The notes: generated by a model from the letters alone, not told the origin. A stretch of DNA of 64,000 nt from AP-15 sp963796155 (GCA_963796155.1 CAWCKT010000019.1:1-64000); one strand, 5' to 3'. Counted from the stretch's first letter, positions 43,513 to 53,507 are shown. A program made the numbers and translations.

Positions 43513-45084
43513 TCAGTCGGGCGGCGCGACCTCGTAGGTCTTGAGCGTCTTGTCGGTCGCGGCGTCGATCTCCAGCAGCTTGACCGAATAGCCCCACAGC
43601 ATTGCCGCATGGCGCAGGACGGCGCGGCTGCTCTTTTCCTCGAGCAAGACGCCATCATGGACATGATGCGCAAGAATGAGGCAGCGGTCGCCTCGGAGAT
43701 CGACATCGACGACCTGGATGTCCGGCTCGCGCCGGGACAGGTCGTATTGACGCGACAAGGCGCTGCGGATCTTGCGATAGCCGACATCGTCGTGGATCGC
43801 CTCGACCCGGAGAGCCGGCTTGGTGCTGTCATCCGAGACCTGGAACAGCCGAAAGCGGCGGATCATCGCCGGGCTCAAATACTGCAGCACGAAGCTCTCG
43901 TCGCGATAGTTCGCCCACGCGTGACGCAGGACGCCGTAGCCGTCTCCCCCGCCGGCGATGTCGGGAAACCACTCCCGATCCTCTTCGGTCGGCTCCTCGC
44001 AGATGCGGCGGATGTCGCTCATCATCGCGAAGCCGAGCGCGTAAGGGTTGAACCCGCTGAAGCGAGGGTCATCAAAATCGGGTTGGAACACGACACTCGA
44101 ATGTGAGTGCAGAAACTCCAGCATCGAGCCTTCCGTGATCAGACCTTTGTCGTGCAGGCGTCGCATGATCTCGTAATGGACGAAGGTGGCACACCCTTCG
44201 TTCATCAGTTGCAGCTGTTTCTGCGGGTAGAAGTACTGCGAGATCAACCGGACGATGCGGACCAACTCGCGCTGCCAATCCTCGAGCCGCGGAGCCCGCT
44301 TCTCGATCAGATAGAGCAGGTTTTCCTCGGGCAGGCCAAGGTCCCGCTTCATCTCCTGCAGACGAGCCTCCGCCGTGTCGGGATCTTCCTTGTCCTTTCC
44401 GGCCCCCGGCACGGTGCGCCACAAATCGTTGTAGGTCGCCTCGGAATGCGCCCGCCATTCGTCGGCCCGCCGCTGTTCCTCCGCGAGGTTCGGCTTGGTG
44501 CGATGGGCATAACGGTTGACCCCATGATCCCTCAGCGCGTGTGCAGCATCCAGAACGCGCTCGACCGCCTCGACCCCATGCCGCTCTTCGCACTTAGCGA
44601 CATAGTCGCGCGCAAAGCTCAAGTAATCAAGAATTCCGTTGGCGTCGGTCCATTGGCGAAACAGGTAGTTATTTTTGAAGAAATGGTTATGGCCGAAGGC
44701 CGCGTGAGCAATAACAAGCGTCTGCATGGTCATGGAATTTTCTTCCATGATATAGCAGATGCAGGGGTTAGAGTTGATCACTATTTCGTAGGCGAGCCCC
44801 TGCAGACCCCGGCGGTAGAGGGTTTCGTGAAAGGCAAAACGCTTGCCGAAACTCCAGTGACGATACATCAGCGGCAAGCCGACCGAGGCGTAGGCGTCGA
44901 GCATCTGCTCGGAGGTGATCACCTCAATCTGCACGGGATAGACGTCGAGACCGAGTTCGTCGAGCGCGATCCGCTCGACCGCGTCATAGACCTGCCGCAG
45001 CGCCGTGAAGTCCCAGTTGGGGCCGGCGAACAGAGGGGTCGAGGCTTCTAGCCGTACCGCATCCCCCAAGCGTGTGTCAGGCAC
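43513..45084 (-). CDS. SpoVR family protein (YcgB-like)
   Basis: A ~523-residue SpoVR/YcgB protein: DLDVYPVQIEVI-type text (LGLDVYPVQIEVITSEQMLDAY), YRHWSFGKRF, NSNPCICYIMEEN, FFKNNYLF and a C-terminal DUF-like domain. Its function is still unclear, but it regularly travels with PrkA and YeaH in bacteria that do not sporulate, where it is tied to starvation or nitrogen stress. GTG 45084 overlaps the yeaH stop by 8 bases. An ATG at 45267 would lie deep in yeaH and is rejected. Confidence 0.93.
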   Translation of the reverse strand: MPDTRLGDAVRLEASTPLFAGPNWDFTALRQVYDAVERIALDELGLDVYPVQIEVITSEQMLDAYASVGLPLMYRHWSFGKRFAFHETLYRRGLQGLAYEIVINSNPCICYIMEENSMTMQTLVIAHAAFGHNHFFKNNYLFRQWTDANGILDYLSFARDYVAKCEERHGVEAVERVLDAAHALRDHGVNRYAHRTKPNLAEEQRRADEWRAHSEATYNDLWRTVPGAGKDKEDPDTAEARLQEMKRDLGLPEENLLYLIEKRAPRLEDWQRELVRIVRLISQYFYPQKQLQLMNEGCATFVHYEIMRRLHDKGLITEGSMLEFLHSHSSVVFQPDFDDPRFSGFNPYALGFAMMSDIRRICEEPTEEDREWFPDIAGGGDGYGVLRHAWANYRDESFVLQYLSPAMIRRFRLFQVSDDSTKPALRVEAIHDDVGYRKIRSALSRQYDLSRREPDIQVVDVDLRGDRCLILAHHVHDGVLLEEKSSRAVLRHAAMLWGYSVKLLEIDAATDKTLKTYEVAPPD

Positions 45085-46366
45085 GGACGCCCCCTTTGGC
45101 AAATAATTCGTGGAACACCGAGAAGATCTGGGACGGGTCGCCGACCCGGCGCATCGCGAAGTGGGGGTTGGCGGGCGCAACCTCGCTATAGGCTCGCCAG
45201 AGATCGCTGTCCCGCGACAGCCCGGTGAGACTGCCCCCCATACCGTCGCCGACCTCGACATAAGCAAAATATTGGCAGAGCGGGAGCACTTCTCCGCCCA
45301 GCAGCGCTACGCAGCGGCCGCTGTCCGCGCCGTAATTGTCGCCGTCGGAGGCCTGGGCGGCGTAGATGTTCCAGCGGTCGGTGGAATAGCGAGCCCGGGC
45401 GATCTCCAGCATCTTTTCGAGTGCGGTCGAGACCACGGTGCCGCCCGTTTCACGGCTGTAGAAAAAGGTCTCCTCGTCCACCTCCTCCGCCGTGCTGGTA
45501 TGACGGATGAATACGATATCGACGTGCCGGTAACGCCGGATCAGAAAGACGTGCAGCAGCATGAAGAACCGCTTGGCAAGATCCTTCATGGCCTCGGTCA
45601 TCGATCCCGACACGTCCATCAGGCAGAACATCACCGCTTCGGTATTTGGGCGAGGCACGCGTTCGAACCGGTTGTAGCGGACATCGAGCGGGTCGATGTA
45701 GGGGATTATCTTGCTGCGATGCTCGAGCCGCTCGAGTTCGCGGACGAGCCTGTCCGCCTCGCCGTCGGCGCCGCGGGCGCGAGCGTTCTCGATCGCCTCG
45801 CGGATCGCTTCGAGCTCCCACTGCTTGGGCCGCCTCAATGAGATGCGCCGGGCCATGCTGTTGCGCATCGTGCGACGCACGCTGAGATTGGCCGGGCTGC
45901 CGGTGACCGTGTAGCCGGCGCGCTGCAGATCGACCGCGAACGTCTCCCTGAGGCTCTTCTTGACGAGATCGGGAAGCTCGAGATCCTCAAAGAACATATC
46001 GAGGAACTCTTCCTTGGATAGCGTGAACTCGAACGCGTCCTCGCCCGATCCGTCCGGGCTGCCCTGCGACCCGCCGCGACCTTCGCCGCCGGTCGGCCGC
46101 GGGATCTCGTCGCCCCTGAGATACTCCTTGTTGCCAGGAACGACATGCTCGGCGCGGCCGGTGCGCCGGCTGTGGTGAAAGATCGGCTCGGTGATCCCGC
46201 GGGTCGGGATTGCTACCTTCTCACTCTGCCCGACATCGGCCACCTTGCGCTTGCGCAGCGCTTCCTGGACCGCCGATTTGACCTCCGCCCGGGCACGACC
46301 GAGGAAGCGCTGCCTATTGCTGAGGCTCTTGCCCTTGGGGTTGGGTCGCCGGTCGACGATGTTCAT
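45077..46366 (-). CDS. DUF444/YeaH family VWA protein
   Basis: A 429-residue YeaH/YhbH protein. N-terminus NIVDRRPNPKGKSLSNRQRFLGRARAEVK is typical. A von Willebrand A domain has the MIDAS motif DVSGSMTE, and VFIRHTSTAEEVDEETFFYSRETGGTVVSTAL follows. It is thought to work with the PrkA kinase. Start ATG has GGAGGACAG upstream. Middle gene of prkA-yeaH-spoVR. Confidence 0.95.
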   Translation of the reverse strand: MNIVDRRPNPKGKSLSNRQRFLGRARAEVKSAVQEALRKRKVADVGQSEKVAIPTRGITEPIFHHSRRTGRAEHVVPGNKEYLRGDEIPRPTGGEGRGGSQGSPDGSGEDAFEFTLSKEEFLDMFFEDLELPDLVKKSLRETFAVDLQRAGYTVTGSPANLSVRRTMRNSMARRISLRRPKQWELEAIREAIENARARGADGEADRLVRELERLEHRSKIIPYIDPLDVRYNRFERVPRPNTEAVMFCLMDVSGSMTEAMKDLAKRFFMLLHVFLIRRYRHVDIVFIRHTSTAEEVDEETFFYSRETGGTVVSTALEKMLEIARARYSTDRWNIYAAQASDGDNYGADSGRCVALLGGEVLPLCQYFAYVEVGDGMGGSLTGLSRDSDLWRAYSEVAPANPHFAMRRVGDPSQIFSVFHELFAKGGVRA

Positions 46367-46403
46367 TGGGCTGTCCTCCGGGCCGGATGGGCGCCTTGTG
46401 TGC

Positions 46404-48350
46404 CTACCCGGCCTTGTTCACCCGCATATACCACTCGACGAGCCTGCGGACCTGCCGCTCGGTGTATCCGCGCGACACCATACGCTCCAGAAAGTCGGCG
46501 TGCTTCTTCTCGGTCTCGGAATCCTTTTTTGAACCAAAGCTGATCACCGGCAAGAGATCCTCGACCTGCGAGAACATGCGCCGCTCGATCACCTCGCGCA
46601 ACTTCTCATACGAGGTCCAGGATGGATTATTTCCAGCATTGTGGGCGCGCGCCCGCAGGGCGAATTTGACGACCTCGTTGCGGAAGTCTTTCGGGTTTGC
46701 GATCCCCGCCGGCTTCTCGATCTTGGACAGTTCCTGGTTCAACAGCTCGCGGTTCATCAGCTGCCCGGTGTCCGGATCCTTGTAGTCGGAGTCCTCGATC
46801 CACGCGTCGGCATAGGCGACATAGCGGTCGAACAGGTTCTGTCCATAATCGGAATACGATTCGAGGTAGGCCTTCTGGATCTCGTGCCCGATGAACTCGG
46901 CGTAGCGCGGCGCCAGTTCGGCCTTGATGAAGTTGAGGTATTTTTTCTCGGCGTCGTCCGGGAATTGCTCGCGCCAGATCGCCTGCTCGAGCACGTACAT
47001 CAGATGGACGGGATCGGCCGCGACTTCCTGCGTGTCAAAGTTAAAGGTGCTCGACAACACCTTGAAGGCGAAGCGGGTGGAGATGCCGTCCATCCCCTCG
47101 TCGACCCCTGCGGCATCGCGATATTCCTGCACGGACTTCGCACGTGGATCGGTGTCCTTCAAGCTTTCACCGTCATAGACCCGCATCTTGGAATAAAGGT
47201 TTGAGTTCTCATGCGCCTTCAATCGTGAAAGCGTACTGAACCGCGCGAGAATGTCCAAGGTAGATGGGGCGCAAGACGCGTTTGCCAATTCACTGTTCTG
47301 TAGAAGCTTCTCATATATTTTACGTTCTTCGGTAGAACGCAAACAATATGGTACTTTGATGACCGAAATTCGGTCGATAAAGGCCTCGTTATTCCGGTTA
47401 TTCTTAAAGGTCTGCCACTCGGCCTCGTTCGAATGCGCCAGGACTATGCCCTGGTAGGGGATGCCGCCGATGTTCTCGGAACCGACGTAATTGCCTTCCT
47501 GCGTCGCTGTCAGCAGCGGGTGCAGCATCTTGATCGGCGCCTTGAACATCTCGACGAATTCCATCAGGCCCTGAGTGGTGCGGTTCAGGCCGCCGGAGTA
47601 GGAATAGGCGTCGGGATCGTTCTGGCTGAAAAACTCGAGCTTGCGGATATCGACCTTGCCAACGAGGCTCGACACATCCTGGTTGTTCTCGTCGCCGGGC
47701 TCGGTCTTGGAAATGCAGATCTGCTTCAGCCGCGAAGGCTGCAGGCGCACCACGGTGAACCGCGTAATATCGCCCTCAAATTCCTCGAGCCGCTTGACGG
47801 CCCAGGGCGAGATCGTGCCGGTGAGGCGACGGATCGGGATCCCGTAGCGCTTCTCGAGTTCGGGACCGAGCGTCACCGGATCGAACAGGCCGAGCGGGCT
47901 TTCGAAGACAGGGCTGATATCGTTGCCCGCCTTCAACACATAGACCGGTTCCTTCTCCATTAGTTGCTTCAGGCGCTCGGCGAGTGAGGATTTGCCGCCG
48001 CCGACCGGACCCAGCAGATAAATGATCTGCTTGCGCTCCTCGAGCCCCTGGGCGGCGTGCCGGAAGAAGCCGACGATGCGCTCGATCGTCTCCTCCATGC
48101 CGAAGAAATCCGAGAACTCGGGGTACACCTTGATCGTGCGGTTCATGAAGATACGGCCGAGGCGAGGGTCCTGGCTCGTATCGACCATCTCGGGCTCGCC
48201 GATCGCGCGCAACATGCGTTCGGCGGCGCCCGCATAGTAGGCCGGATCGTCGGAGCATTTCCCGAGGTAGTCCTCAAGCGAGAGCTCGATTTCCCGCCGG
48301 TTCTCGTACAACCGGGAATAGAGCCCGAAGATCCCATCGTCAAATCTCAT
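46404..48350 (-). CDS. prkA: PrkA family serine protein kinase (YeaG-like)
   Basis: A 648-residue PrkA/YeaG protein with an AAA+ module: GPVGGGKSSLAERLKQLME is the Walker A segment, preceded by MEETIERIVGFFRHAAQGLEERKQI. The C-terminal PrkA domain follows (HENSNLYSKMRVYDGESL, FIGHEIQKAYLESYSDYGQNLFDRYV). The family has both ATPase and kinase character and responds to nutrient stress. ATG 48350 has GAGGTGAG upstream. First gene of the operon; a long gene-poor region precedes it. Confidence 0.96.
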   Translation of the reverse strand: MRFDDGIFGLYSRLYENRREIELSLEDYLGKCSDDPAYYAGAAERMLRAIGEPEMVDTSQDPRLGRIFMNRTIKVYPEFSDFFGMEETIERIVGFFRHAAQGLEERKQIIYLLGPVGGGKSSLAERLKQLMEKEPVYVLKAGNDISPVFESPLGLFDPVTLGPELEKRYGIPIRRLTGTISPWAVKRLEEFEGDITRFTVVRLQPSRLKQICISKTEPGDENNQDVSSLVGKVDIRKLEFFSQNDPDAYSYSGGLNRTTQGLMEFVEMFKAPIKMLHPLLTATQEGNYVGSENIGGIPYQGIVLAHSNEAEWQTFKNNRNNEAFIDRISVIKVPYCLRSTEERKIYEKLLQNSELANASCAPSTLDILARFSTLSRLKAHENSNLYSKMRVYDGESLKDTDPRAKSVQEYRDAAGVDEGMDGISTRFAFKVLSSTFNFDTQEVAADPVHLMYVLEQAIWREQFPDDAEKKYLNFIKAELAPRYAEFIGHEIQKAYLESYSDYGQNLFDRYVAYADAWIEDSDYKDPDTGQLMNRELLNQELSKIEKPAGIANPKDFRNEVVKFALRARAHNAGNNPSWTSYEKLREVIERRMFSQVEDLLPVISFGSKKDSETEKKHADFLERMVSRGYTERQVRRLVEWYMRVNKAG

Positions 48351-49725
48351 TTCTCACCTCAACCGCTGCCCGCACGCAACCCAGTCAGCCTCAGGTAGTG
48401 TACGGCGGGCCGCGACATAACGTTTCAGAAGCTCTTGTAATCTGTTGTAAGCCGGGGTAATTTTTTTTAACCGAACGGATACGCGGATCCCGCGATTTCT
48501 CCGCTCATGCAAGTTATGCAAGCTCCCTGCCAAGCCCGCACCCTTTCTCAAACCCACCCACGCCCGCTCACCCGGCGCTCGCTGCCAGTAACTGAATAAC
48601 AACGCATTGTGGCGAGAGTGCGAATAGACCCGCAACGCCGCAGCGGATACGAACGGTTGGGGATCGACCCTTGGTGATGCATCTACCCTCTTTAGAGCCA
48701 ACAACATATTGTGGCAATCCAGCCAATTTTCATCATCATATATTAAAAATTGGGAAATCCCAATGAAAATATAAGTTAACATGGACGATTGGGAGCAGGG
48801 GTCGGGTTCTGGCAGCCTTCAGCCCTGCCACCAACGCGGCCTTTCCGCGGCGTTCTGCCGCAGAACGCAGCTTTGAGGCAATGCGACGGTCGAGACGATT
48901 CCCTTGGGGAACAGCGGACCCGGCTGGGCGAATCGGCGATGCCCAGGCGCTCAACGCGACGCCAAGACCGCTCTGCTTTCGTTGAGGGGAAGCCAAATTT
49001 GGTTGACGCATGACTGCCTCGGTGCCGCCAGATGCCGACAATAATTTGGTGCGCAAACTGCCGCATCGCCAGCCCCGTCGACGACCGGCAAGATCGCAGC
49101 TGCGAACCCAGTCCCGGGGTCGATGTTGCCGCGACACATAACTGCGATTGCTACACCAAGAATGCTAATTTGTCAATATAAATAGTTATTTCGGCGTCGT
49201 GCAAGGCACGGACCCGCCGGGTTTCGAGGCGGCGATCGCGGTCAGCACGCTCCTCGACCGGCAACGGCGGACATCCCTCCGCCGCGATGAAATGGCGCGA
49301 CCCGTTCCATCCCCGCGCACGCCGAGCTCGGATTCAAGCTTAAGATGAGTATAATTCGAGAACTAGCCTGATTCTGTAGGACGGAATCAGGTGCACCTCT
49401 CTCTTTGGTTGTAGAAATGGACCGACCGTCGGCGCCAATACCGGCGCTTCTGCCGCTTTTTCGGCCAAATAAATGAGCATCGAACATCTCGTTGCGGGTC
49501 ACTCGCGGAGCCGTCGCAAGGGGCTGTTATCATAAGATGATGATTTCGCAATTTCAAGAGGCCACTTTGGCTCATCGCCGGTGATCCCTGCCTCTCAACG
49601 GGACAAATTTGCGTCCGGAGGACGCATTGGCGTGGTGAAAATGAGTTGGTATCTTCGTCATCTTGGCAGTGTGGCGCGGGGCGGCGCCCACTACCGCCAC
49701 AGGGCTTGGACCCGACCCGCCAGCG
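48351..49725. other. Gene-poor region upstream of prkA
   Basis: About 1.4 kb without a convincing gene. Open frames here are short and Arg-, Ser- or Pro-rich. The stretch 48720-48780 is strongly AT-rich and contains nested inverted repeats: ATTGGGA/TCCCAAT at 48749-48764, flanked by ATTTTCAT (48726) and ATGAAAAT (48763). Another AT-rich patch is at 49160-49190. A hairpin CCTGATTC/GAATCAGG lies at about 49368-49392. A long leader or regulatory region for prkA is possible; decayed mobile or repeat DNA is equally likely. Confidence 0.5.
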
Positions 49726-50595
49726 TCAGTGTGGGCGCGAGACCCCCGCAACCGGCACACTTCCGAGCCGCTCGAGCTTGGCGACAGCGTCGGCGGCGTG
49801 GCGGGCGGATTTCGCCGCCGCCAATGAGTGCGACCACCAATTCCACGCCAGCGCCTCGGCCAGCTGGCTGGCGAGACAGCCGTAGCTCGCATCCGTCATG
49901 TGGAGCCCGTCCGGGCCGATCATCGCCGCAGGTGCGAGCTGTCGAGTATGATCCCATTCCTGCATGATCTGGAACCGACGAAACAGGCCGACATGGGCGT
50001 GATGGACGATCTCTGCGATGATCCGCTCCATCTCGTCCCAAGCCGGTCGCGCGAGAACCCGCGGCGCGTACTGCATGTCCATCAAGACGACGTCGATCCC
50101 ATCCTCCTTCATCAAGGCGACGCCGTGCCGGATCAACTGTTCGTCGGCGCCCAGGTCCTCGCGCCGCAGAACGGCATTGGTACCGACCTGCCAGATCACC
50201 AAATCGGGATGCGCAGCAATGACGTCCCGGCTGAGCCGGACGATCTCCTCGCCTACGTCCTGGCCGCCGACCCCGCGGTTCAGAACCTGTATGTCGACCG
50301 CTGGAAAGCGATCCCGGAGCTCCTGCTCGAGGCGGCTCGGGTAGCTCATCTCCGGCGCGCTCGCGCCGACCCCCTGCGTCGAAGACGAGCCCATCGCGAC
50401 GATGGTCACGGGCTTGCCCCGATCGATTCGGCTGGCGCTGCGATCGAGCGCCGCATCGATCGCAGATAGGGCCGGCGGCGCGGCACAGCTCGGAACGCCA
50501 AGGGTCCCCGGCGGCTCGGCTAGAGTCGGACCGCTCGACGCGAGCATTGCGGCGACAACGGGGGCGAGGCGGTGCTTCGCGAAAAGGTTGATCAT
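49726..50595 (-). CDS. SGNH/GDSL hydrolase, exported
   Basis: A 289-residue protein with a hydrophobic N-terminus (LAPVVAAMLASSGPTLAE) suggesting export. The SGNH blocks are complete: S71 in MGSSSTQG, G110 in NRGVGGQD, N140 in VGTNAV, and D229/H232 in DGLHMTD. Such enzymes are esterases or acyltransferases on glycans. It is last in an opgC-SGNH-SGNH unit; ATG 50595 overlaps the stop of the upstream SGNH gene by 4 bases (ATGA). I infer transfer or removal of acyl groups on a periplasmic glycan. Confidence 0.87.
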   Translation of the reverse strand: MINLFAKHRLAPVVAAMLASSGPTLAEPPGTLGVPSCAAPPALSAIDAALDRSASRIDRGKPVTIVAMGSSSTQGVGASAPEMSYPSRLEQELRDRFPAVDIQVLNRGVGGQDVGEEIVRLSRDVIAAHPDLVIWQVGTNAVLRREDLGADEQLIRHGVALMKEDGIDVVLMDMQYAPRVLARPAWDEMERIIAEIVHHAHVGLFRRFQIMQEWDHTRQLAPAAMIGPDGLHMTDASYGCLASQLAEALAWNWWSHSLAAAKSARHAADAVAKLERLGSVPVAGVSRPH

Positions 50596-51362
50596 TGGAC
50601 CGCGACCCGGATCGCTTCGGCGAGTTTGCGGCCGATGCACGCGTAGACGCTCGCCGCTAGGCTCGCCCGCTCGTCCTTGGCAACTCCATCGAAGTTGAAC
50701 AAGTTCTGCTCGCTCCAGTAGCGCATCATCTCGAACCGCGGGAGTACATACACTTGGTTTTCCTCACCGACTTGATGAAGCGTGTTCAAATAGCGCTCGA
50801 AGTCGATCACCGTCACTGTGCTGCGCGAGAATTGCATATCGATCAGCACGATGTCGATGCTGCGTGTCTTGAGTTGGTCGATCCCGCCTTGCAGGGCCGC
50901 CGCGAAATCATCGATCTCGACCCCTCGCACAGCGTCCGTGGTGCCGGTCTCCCAAATCACCAGGACCGGATCCTCCGCGATGACGTCGCTCGAAAACCGC
51001 TCCAGCATCTGCTGTGCGGTTTGTCGCGGCACGCCCTTGTTGACGACGGTGATCGGGACGGTCGGGTACTGGCGATCAAGGATTTCCTGTAACCGATGCG
51101 GATAGGCGAGGTCGGGCGATCCCGCCGCGGCGCCGGTGGTCGAGGCTCCGCCGATGGCCACGATCTTGGTCGGGCTGCCGGCCCGCAGCCTCTCGCTCAG
51201 GTGTGGCAACGTGACCTCAACCCGCGTCAGCTCGGCCGGAACATCGCACTGCTCCTCGCCGCCGACGGCGGACGGTGCGGATGCGATCACCGCTGCCGCC
51301 ATGCCGCCGACGAGATAGAGCGCCGGGTGCGTCAAGCTGCCAACTCGGCGACCCCAAATCAT
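50592..51362 (-). CDS. Degenerate SGNH-fold paralogue, exported
   Basis: A 256-residue exported protein with a hydrophobic segment (LYLVGGMAAAVIASAPSAV). It aligns with the next gene throughout (DLAYPHRLQEILDRQYPTVPITVVNKGV; IDIVLIDMQFS; YVLPRFEMMRYW). It keeps S74 in GGASTTG but lacks the block II Gly (GVPRQ), has Thr instead of Asn in block III (TGTTD), and Ala in place of the catalytic His (FDGVAKD). A non-catalytic partner or carbohydrate-binding role is inferred. ATG 51362 overlaps the opgC stop by 4 bases. Confidence 0.8.
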   Translation of the reverse strand: MIWGRRVGSLTHPALYLVGGMAAAVIASAPSAVGGEEQCDVPAELTRVEVTLPHLSERLRAGSPTKIVAIGGASTTGAAAGSPDLAYPHRLQEILDRQYPTVPITVVNKGVPRQTAQQMLERFSSDVIAEDPVLVIWETGTTDAVRGVEIDDFAAALQGGIDQLKTRSIDIVLIDMQFSRSTVTVIDFERYLNTLHQVGEENQVYVLPRFEMMRYWSEQNLFNFDGVAKDERASLAASVYACIGRKLAEAIRVAVQ

Positions 51363-52543
51363 GAGCCGATACGGGTCCCGCGGCCAGGCGCCCCCGCGAC
51401 CTGCTGTGACCCTCGCCCCATAATTTTATACCAGTCAATCATTTTCGCCGTGACGACCATCGCGAGGACGCCGGCGATGTTGACGGCGAGTTGGATCACG
51501 ATCGCCGAATCATACTCCGACAGAACAAAATGACCGAGCGCCGACAGCAGAATGCCGAGGCAAAAAATCTCCAGGGATTGTTGGCCGCAAAGGATCAAGG
51601 GCTTGGCCGCCGGCGAACGCAAGAATTTTGCGTCGAGCGGCACCAGGGCGGCGACCAGGACCAATACCGCGAAGAAGGGCACCAGACGGATCGGAGATAG
51701 ATTGTTCTTGTTGACCGGCCAAAGCTCTTTGAGGAAGAAGCCCGGGAACGCATCCCAAATCCCGTGGATCGTCCAGCTTAGCTTGATAACGAGCGCTATC
51801 GCAACAATGGCCGCCGCCAACGGCAGCGCGCGTTTGAGGTGCGCGCGGCGCCACCTCGGCGCCACGCCGAAGCCGAGAGCGGCTCCCGCTGTAAACAGGA
51901 ATTGCCAGGCGAGCGGATTGAAATACCAGACATGCCCCTCCGGGTAGGCGGGAACGGACAGGTCCGTCATCTGCACGACGGCATAGACGAGGAACGACGG
52001 GATCAAGACCATCAAGGGCTGCAGACGCAATCCCAGCAGGATCACCGGGAAGGTGACCAGGAGCAGGATGTAGAGCGGCAGGATGTCGAGAAACGTTGGT
52101 TGAAACTCGAGCAAAAGCGCCTTGACGATGGCAACGTGCGGCTCCCCGAGAAAGTCTGCAACCCGCATCTCATCGTTGTACATCGGATTGTTGAAAGTCG
52201 TCACCGTATAGGACACTTCGGCGATGAATATCGTGAACAGAAAGATGTGAGCGATGTAGAGCTGCCAAGCCCGCCGCAAAATCTGCGCCGTCGCATAGAA
52301 TGGGCCTTGCAGCACGAGGGTCCGACCATAGACAAGGGCGGCAGTATAGCCGGAAATGAAGATGAAGACCTCCGCCGCGTCGAAGGGCTGGAGAGCCTGA
52401 AGGGTGAAGTAGCTGAGGACGTTCTCCGGAATATGATCGACGAAAATGAAGATTAGAGCGAGACCGCGAAAAAAATCGAGGCGGAGATCGCGCGGTTGTG
52501 AAGGCACGGCTGGGCCCTCGAACTCTGACCGACGAGGCGGCAT
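51359..52543 (-). CDS. opgC: OpgC-type membrane acyltransferase
   Basis: A 394-residue inner-membrane protein with about ten hydrophobic helices. RDLRLDFFRGLALIFIFVDHIPENVLSYFTLQALQPFDAAEVFIFISGYTAALVYG matches OpgC, the succinyl-modifying protein of osmoregulated periplasmic glucans. The substrate glycan here is inferred. It leads a three-gene operon with two SGNH proteins joined by ATGA overlaps, recalling the membrane-transporter plus SGNH relay logic of PatA/PatB and AlgI/J/X. No glucan synthase is in the window. The ~320-bp gap to scoB (52544-52865) has no gene apart from a terminator. Confidence 0.85.
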   Translation of the reverse strand: MPPRRSEFEGPAVPSQPRDLRLDFFRGLALIFIFVDHIPENVLSYFTLQALQPFDAAEVFIFISGYTAALVYGRTLVLQGPFYATAQILRRAWQLYIAHIFLFTIFIAEVSYTVTTFNNPMYNDEMRVADFLGEPHVAIVKALLLEFQPTFLDILPLYILLLVTFPVILLGLRLQPLMVLIPSFLVYAVVQMTDLSVPAYPEGHVWYFNPLAWQFLFTAGAALGFGVAPRWRRAHLKRALPLAAAIVAIALVIKLSWTIHGIWDAFPGFFLKELWPVNKNNLSPIRLVPFFAVLVLVAALVPLDAKFLRSPAAKPLILCGQQSLEIFCLGILLSALGHFVLSEYDSAIVIQLAVNIAGVLAMVVTAKMIDWYKIMGRGSQQVAGAPGRGTRIGS

Positions 52544-52832
52544 CGCGACGCGGCAACCCTAGCAGAAGCCAAGTGGCTCGTCGACGAAGGACAGTGATAA
52601 AGGTGGCGCCAGCAGCGGCGCTCCGCGACCGGCTGTGGACGCCGACGATCCTGTGCTCCCGGCCTTTGAGAACGTCCCGATCGGTCCGCCAGCGGCTAGT
52701 TGGCAGGCAGATTGCTGCGATCATGGGCACAATGTGACCGACATGCAAAATCGCTTGCGTTCTTGTTGCCGACGGGATATATTTTGACATATTCCGTTAC
52801 GCGGCGGGTAAGAACCTTGATCTGACCTTTCG

Positions 52833-52857
52833 AAAGAGCCGGCTTTGCCGGCTCTTT
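52833..52857 (-). terminator. Rho-independent terminator after scoB
   Basis: A perfect 11-bp stem AAAGAGCCGGC/GCCGGCTCTTT with a 3-base loop lies 8 bases beyond the scoB stop. The stem ends in A and T runs, so it could work in both directions. Confidence 0.8.
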
Positions 52858-52865
52858 CACGTGGA

Positions 52866-53507
52866 TTAGCTGCGACCGGGGCGCACGCCGAACGATGCCT
52901 CGGTCTTCCGGCGTATCTCCTCGAGCGACACGCCGGGCGCCCGCTCCGTCAGCGTCATTCCTCCCCGGTCGATCGCGAAGACGCCGAGATCGGTGATCAC
53001 CGTGTCGACAACACCCTGGCCGGTCAGAGGCAAGGTGCAGCGCCGCAGCAATTTGGGCTCGTTCCTGGCGGTATGCTCCATCAGCACGATGACGCGCCGG
53101 ACACCGGCGACGAGGTCCATGGCACCGCCCATTCCCTTCACCATCCGGCCCGGGATCATCCAATTTGCCAGGTCGCCATTTTCGGCCACTTGCATCGCTC
53201 CGAGGATCGACAGGTCGATATGGCCACCGCGGATCATCCCGAAAGATTGAGCGCTATCGAAATAGCTCGTCGTCGGCAGTTCGGTGATGGTCTGCTTGCC
53301 GGCATTGATGAGGTCCGGATCCTCGTCTCCTTCGAACGGGAAGGGGCCCATGCCGAGCATGCCGTTTTCGCTCTGCAATTGAACGGTGATCCCGGGCGGG
53401 ATGAAATTCGACACAAGTGTGGGGATGCCGATGCCGAGATTTACATAAAAGCCGTCCTTCAACTCTGCCGCTGCACGGCGCGCCATGTCGTCGCGTGACC
53501 AAGGCAT
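52866..53507 (-). CDS. scoB: 3-oxoacid CoA-transferase subunit B
   Basis: A 213-residue beta subunit. The catalytic Glu lies in SENGMLGMGP, with LGIGIPTLVSNFIP and GAMDLVAGVRRVIVLMEHTA. With ScoA it moves CoA from succinyl-CoA to acetoacetate or a related 3-oxoacid. It follows scoA by 18 bp and ends at a strong terminator. Confidence 0.96.
   Translation of the reverse strand: MPWSRDDMARRAAAELKDGFYVNLGIGIPTLVSNFIPPGITVQLQSENGMLGMGPFPFEGDEDPDLINAGKQTITELPTTSYFDSAQSFGMIRGGHIDLSILGAMQVAENGDLANWMIPGRMVKGMGGAMDLVAGVRRVIVLMEHTARNEPKLLRRCTLPLTGQGVVDTVITDLGVFAIDRGGMTLTERAPGVSLEEIRRKTEASFGVRPGRS

Noticed and set aside
48736..49137. Minus-strand frames of 96-133 codons in the prkA upstream region
   Set aside because: Ser/Arg/Pro-rich, overlapping in two frames, without a ribosome site or recognisable domain; probably repeat-derived DNA.
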